64,000 nucleotides of DNA, from the NCBI GenBank assembly GCA_045596385.1, contig JAZOCC010000028.1:1-64000 (forward strand), read 5' to 3'. Below the pieces are notes generated by a model. That model had not been told where the DNA came from and made no database searches. It saw only the letters and a list, made by a program, of their open reading frames with translations. This document shows positions 62,301 to 64,000 of the stretch, piece after piece (position 1 is the stretch's first letter; every line of letters starts with the position of its first letter). The position numbers and the translations under genes were made by a program. The stretch comes from SIG307 sp045596385. Its GTDB lineage: Bacteria; Bacillota; Clostridia; Lachnospirales; Lachnospiraceae.

Positions 62301-63174
62301 TCGCGGTCTTGGCAGCCGTGCCGTCAATATCGTCGGTTTCGCTGTCTGCGAGATAGTAGCAGTTTATTACTCTAATATACTGACCATAGTTCTCGCCCGC
62401 CACGCCGCCGACATATTCGTTGCCGCTGACGGTTCCTACGTTATAGCAGTTTTCTACAGTGGCACTATTATAGCCCACCACGCCACCGACACATTCGTAG
62501 CCGCTGACGGTTCCTACGTTATAGCAGCGTTCTACAGTGGCACTGTTCATGCCCACCACGCCGCCGACCCATTTGAAGGCGCTGACGGTGCCTTCGTTAT
62601 AGCAGTTTTCTATGGTGCCGTTGTTATAGCCCACCACGCCGCCAACATCATGTTCGCCTCTGAAGTAAGAATCAACCACACCTACATTCTGCACGGTGCC
62701 TTGGCTGACTCCACCGAACAAACCCACTTCAGCAAACTCACCGTTAATGTCATTACAGTACAGGCCGGAAACGGTCTTGCCGTTGCCGTTAAAGATGCCT
62801 TGGTAATTGAAGTTACTTCTGTAGCAAATGGGCGTCCAGGTGCGGAAACTGCTTGTATTGGGGTTTACCTTTTCCATTTCAACAAGCACACCCTCATTGA
62901 CCACAATATTATCGGTCAGCTCACCATTAATGGATTTATTTCCACCGTTGACCGCCGCCGCAAAGGCATACAGCTCATCCGCTGTACCAATCTCATAAGC
63001 TCCGTCACCATCGGTATCTCTTAAGGTAACCGAGTCATTTGTATCAATGGTAACGGTCAAATCCGTTGCGGCCTCAGCCGCATAAGCCCCAATCACTTGC
63101 TCAGTGCCGGTTACCATCAGAATTACTAAAGTAACTGCAGCTATCCGCTTCATTTTTTTCTTTAACTTTTTCAT
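56302..63174 (-). CDS. Giant secreted repeat protein (GLUG, MBG/Ig-like, Thr-Pro stalk, FN3-like)
   Basis: A 2290-residue exported protein. Residues 1-35 are a signal peptide. Three modules follow, each opening with a segment like YLIDNAGKLYWFAS and then GLUG-type repeats (VGGVVGYNNGTIENCYN) at about 149-282, 457-619 and 801-926. Residues 1039-1622 hold MBG/Ig-like beta domains and cysteine-rich patches (CDVCGANLH; CEGCGADL; CGTCGYSY). Residues 1624-1724 are a Thr/Pro/Lys/Ala repeat. The end is a duplicated 280-residue FN3-like cassette. No LPXTG motif, membrane helix or recognised wall-binding module ends the protein. The ATG at 63174 has AAGGAGGAG upstream. It is probably a surface adhesin or matrix protein; this is inferred. 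Confidence 0.85.
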   Translation of the reverse strand: MKKLKKKMKRIAAVTLVILMVTGTEQVIGAYAAEAATDLTVTIDTNDSVTLRDTDGDGAYEIGTADELYAFAAAVNGGNKSINGELTDNIVVNEGVLVEMEKVNPNTSSFRTWTPICYRSNFNYQGIFNGNGKTVSGLYCNDINGEFAEVGLFGGVSQGTVQNVGVVDSYFRGEHDVGGVVGYNNGTIENCYNEGTVSAFKWVGGVVGMNSATVERCYNVGTVSGYECVGGVVGYNSATVENCYNVGTVSGNEYVGGVAGENYGQYIRVINCYYLADSETDDIDGTAAKTAKQFASGEVAYWLGSAWGQILEGENRQNSPVLGGEKVYRAYNCQGKRVLFSNIEGQTGVHSYENGYCTFCDSFESPEGNGTEESPYLIDNAGKLYWFASQVNGGSKSIHGKLTENIVVNQNVLKADGTLNEGTFREWTPIMFYSGIFDGNGKTVSGLYFNNSETLYVGLFGSVPGGTVQKVGVIDFYFNGNKYVGGVVGGNSSTVKNCYIVGSVSGDDDYVGGVVGYADKSSTVTDCYSVGSINGNSRVGGVAGYSYGIVENCYNVGTVSGNKYVGGVVGNNTGTVTNCYNVGTVSGDEYVGSVLGDNYDKNTTVTNCYYLADSEADDIDGTTAKTVAQFASGEVAYLLDSVSSEDDLVWGQNIGIEDYPVFSGVRVYPVYNCENTIVDYSNTEQPTLHDVYSNGFCILCDSFEIPEGSGTEGSPYLIDNAGKLYWFASLVNSNSYTAFHGKLTENIVVNQNVLKEDGTLNGGTFREWTPIGNNMVNHYSGIFNGNGKTVSGLYLNNSSANNVGLFGYVQGGTVQKVGVVDSYFSGDTNVGGVVGRKSSGPVENCYNTGTVSGSENVGGVVGSNTGTVKNCYNIGSVSGDKNVGGAVGYNTDTVKNCYNIGSVSGDKNVGGAVGYNTGTAENCYYIKDGITGEELSGSGEAKTESDFISGEVAYLLNGFSSENVAWYQTLGTDTYPVLNSEHGTVYSIYKCDETTHAGYSNVNENEPHIDENPVNNTCDVCGANLHTHEWTYTVNGDTITAVCNADGCLSNEDAKTIVISASGKTYDGTAVTASVTNNVDGTDYSSSIVYKDSTGADVNEAINAGTYTASLTLTNADSTKVTASVEFTIARMPIEVYAMDASKIYGETDPAFFAYDEPALPWLADALTGELVREAGENVGTYAIKQGTLTNENNPNYDITFTNGTFTINKAEAPAVNVPTATAITYGETLSDSNLSNSFWAWVDGTTVPNTTAYHNAYIEVDDSNYDYTGVYGYDSANHRVVEEVLVQLNRATLTITAESYSIKVGCNLPTYEYNVAGLVGNDTLPVTVSISCSAADGNTTGTYEITVSGDEGTDLYEIAYVNGTLTITEKGVRTIVASDVTMTYGETGKKVGATTNGDGTITYTVATGTDVISVDAAGNIAVLKAGTATVTINAAETADYAAATKTVTVTVNKAINAPNMPSVTMNVAYGVETVGAVTLPEGWAWAAEDASKALTVGEAVSATTVYNGADKGNYETETVEVAITRSKCSHSGGKATCKDKAVCTVCGESYGAVDLTNHANTANILSYDETGHWDECEGCGADLNKADHSYRSEVTKQPTVDEEGERTYTCGTCGYSYTEAIDKLTPTPTATPTPKPTATPKPTVAPTATPTPKPTATPTPKPTATPTPKPTATPTPKPTATPTPTVAPTATPKPTVAPTATPTVAPTATPTPKPTATPTPSSLPTPQKPYKIANVVSGVHVYWNAVEDVSQYGVWRSETGKNGTYKWLGNPAAAHFTDIKAESGKTYFYKITSYDAATKTHSDMSETIGIIYVGTPDITVRSNVASGIALGWEKIEGATGYGIYRKSYDGSDAWKRIATVEGNETFTYIDTSVSTANGTMYRYTIRALAGSDMKTLSGCRNTGRTMVRLSNRELTNVTANGSTSAKCTWTTSSQVTGYEIRFVSLTGTTKDFTVGNYKTGSKVFTGLTAGAAYEVQIRSYKKIEAVGTFYSDWSEEKSVSIGGSVAPESLPVPAKPHKITNVVSGVHVYWTAINGVEKYGLWRSETGKNGEYKWIANPTAAHFTDTKAESGKTYYYKVTTMDVASNTHGAKSEAIGLTYVATPDINSRSNVTDGIALGWERIEGATGYAIYRKSYDGADAWARIATIEGNDTFTYTDTSVSSANGTVYRYTIRALAGSDRKTLSGCRNTGRTMTRLTDRALSSVTAVNASSAKCSWTTTSQATGYEIMFVSETGDVKTFTVGNYKTGVKTFTGLTSGTAYTVQVRSYKNVSGVGSFYSGWSEGQSVTMP
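56305..58005 (-). repeat. Tandem duplication of an FN3-like cassette
   Basis: Two copies of about 845 bases (56305-57147 and 57154-58005) encode nearly the same 280 residues, for example GVHVYWNAVEDVSQYGVW against GVHVYWTAINGVEKYGLW, and ALAGSDMKTLSGCRNTGRT against ALAGSDRKTLSGCRNTGRT. Both copies stay in frame. Confidence 0.85.
58006..58302 (-). repeat. Thr-Pro low-complexity tandem repeat
   Basis: Short units of 12 to 24 bases encode TPTPKPTA and TVAPTATP variants, about 100 residues in all, forming a stalk between the Ig-like part and the FN3-like cassettes. Copy number probably varies by slippage. Confidence 0.9.
60433..60588 (-). repeat. Near-identical 78-base direct repeat within the third GLUG block
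   Basis: The segment starting at 60433 is repeated at 60511 with only a few base changes. Each copy encodes 26 residues (NCYNIGSVSGDKNVGGAVG and on), one GLUG unit. The other units in the gene are much more diverged, so this copy arose recently. Confidence 0.85.
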
Positions 63175-63212
63175 ACAAATCACTCCTCCTTGCTCTGCTA
63201 TATACATAAAAA

Positions 63213-63257
63213 GCACATACGGTTACATAGGCATTTCCCCATTTACCTGATATGTGC
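63213..63257 (-). promoter_or_regulatory. Possible structured leader of the giant surface gene
   Basis: GCACATA and TATGTGC form a 7-bp stem with a 31-base loop, followed by TTTTT on the minus strand, about 40 bases before the start codon. It could be an attenuator; no known riboswitch was matched. A TTGACA without a good -10 lies further upstream near 63330. Confidence 0.3.
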
Positions 63258-63352
63258 CCGAAAACTGTAAATTGGCATCAAAACGAAAGGAATACCAGTC
63301 TGTGCTGTATTTGTTAGCTTTCTTTCAATTTAGGTGTCAACTCCTTCAAAAC

Positions 63353-64000
63353 CTATTTTGCAGTTTTTTGTACTTCTGCCATGTATTTCTCTTCTACATA
63401 ATTGCAAAACATTTCAAATACATGTTTTCCTTTGCTTTGGTAGTCTCCAGCCATTACATCTGCAATAATACTTTGTCTGATTCTTTCGGGTACTTCATAT
63501 ATCTTCATAATCGCATCCAGACTGCTTGTCACCCTCTGTTCGAAGGAAAGCTTCTCCGCATTCTCCGTCATAAGCATTGCATACTCGATCCCGGATGCCA
63601 CATTCTCTGCCTGAATAAATTGCGTTTCTGTCCACTCCGGGCAAAATTCGCCAAAAGCTTTCTTTGCCCTTTCGGTATCATTGGCACGAATGATCTCCAA
63701 GGCCATCGGACGTGTATAGGCGGATATCATAAAATCCTTTACGTTCGGACTTTCCGCACAGTTGGAAGCATGCATGACCAGTTCAAACAGATAGGCACGA
63801 ATGGAGGAATACTCGCCCTCCGCTTCCTGCTCCTCCGTCTGCGCCTGAAACGCGCACAGTTCCTTGACCAGCTCCGCAAGAATATGCTCCTTGGTAGGAA
63901 ACCAGAAGGTAAGGTTTCCGGTACTTATATGCAGCATTCTCGCTATAACCGAAACGTAGGTATCAGTATATCCCTTTTCCAAAAAAAATTTGGTTGCACA
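63353..64000 (-). CDS. TetR family transcriptional regulator, 5' end beyond the window
   Basis: At least 215 residues. Reading in from the window edge gives ATKFFLEKGYTDTYVSVIAR, a typical TetR helix-turn-helix start, followed by LHISTGNLTFWFPTKEHILAELV, where Phe-Trp-Phe replaces the usual Tyr-Tyr-His. The rest is a helical ligand-binding domain. The true start lies to the right of the window; the TTG at 63982 is an internal leucine. It ends 178 bases before the giant surface gene, on the same strand, and may control it or unseen neighbours. Confidence 0.88.
   Translation of the reverse strand, partial: CATKFFLEKGYTDTYVSVIARMLHISTGNLTFWFPTKEHILAELVKELCAFQAQTEEQEAEGEYSSIRAYLFELVMHASNCAESPNVKDFMISAYTRPMALEIIRANDTERAKKAFGEFCPEWTETQFIQAENVASGIEYAMLMTENAEKLSFEQRVTSSLDAIMKIYEVPERIRQSIIADVMAGDYQSKGKHVFEMFCNYVEEKYMAEVQKTAK

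Noticed and set aside
61978..63024. 348-residue open frame on the plus strand opposite the GLUG repeats
   Set aside because: It is the mirror of a repetitive coding region; it has no ribosome site, and its repeats follow the codon phase of the minus-strand gene.
63353..63982. TTG at 63982 as the TetR start
   Set aside because: The frame stays open to the window edge and upstream codons give ATKFFLEKGYT, the normal TetR N-terminal helix, so the start is outside.

Overview
The window looks like chromosome of a Gram-positive, spore-lineage Clostridia, most likely a Lachnospiraceae-type gut bacterium. The evidence is gene content (type III glutamine synthetase, HemZ, the YtfI/YtfJ sporulation pair, a SpoVK/CbbX-like ATPase, Asp23, FakA), strong AGGAGG-type ribosome binding sites, consensus sigma-A promoters, and operon orders known from Clostridia (rpmB / asp23-fakA-recG; apt-relA-MBL-hemZ-aspS). 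No rRNA, tRNA, phage, insertion sequence or CRISPR array was seen. Almost every gene lies on the minus strand; only two small membrane-protein genes (14150-14287 and 23067-23288) are on the plus strand.

Layout from left to right, with minus-strand transcription running right to left. (1) 113-9093: a CbbX/SpoVK-like AAA ATPase followed by a cell-surface glycan operon (two GT2 transferases, UDP-galactopyranose mutase, two large multi-spanning GT-C-like proteins, one of them DUF2298). (2) 9256-14566: asp23-fakA, a small membrane protein, recG, then rpmB. (3) 14697-19741: corA, a rhomboid-like zinc-ribbon protein, two unknown proteins, and the ytfI/ytfJ pair. (4) 19933-22848: an autoregulated YtrA-type GntR/ABC transporter operon with an M48 protease. 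(5) 23067-29099: a DUF378 protein with a structured leader, and argS with two unusual ATPases and an SH3-TM-UvrD-tail-like protein. (6) 29290-31688: a MarR/C_GCAxxG pair, a 340-bp inverted-repeat element, and a DUF4097-PspC envelope-stress operon. (7) 31908-38110: glutamine synthetase III, MscS, glycogen branching enzyme with a lysine-rich tail, DUF624. (8) 38205-42615: a heterodimeric ABC exporter, a membrane protein and a cold-shock gene. (9) 42797-47936: two ABC exporters that each carry an N-terminal soluble domain and a zinc ribbon, with a DUF1854 gene between them. (10) 48045-55690: apt-relA-MBL-hemZ-HD-GYP-aspS. (11) 55887-64000: a decayed ATPase remnant, a 2290-residue repeat-rich secreted protein and a TetR regulator cut by the window edge.

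The best candidates for something undescribed are the DUF1854/zinc-ribbon ABC exporter locus; the leader of the DUF378 gene, whose anti-Shine-Dalgarno segment has two mutually exclusive partners; and two places (corA and the cold-shock gene) where an intrinsic terminator overlaps the start of the next promoter, so that its full stem can form only in read-through RNA. All assignments are from reading the sequence; no database search was run.
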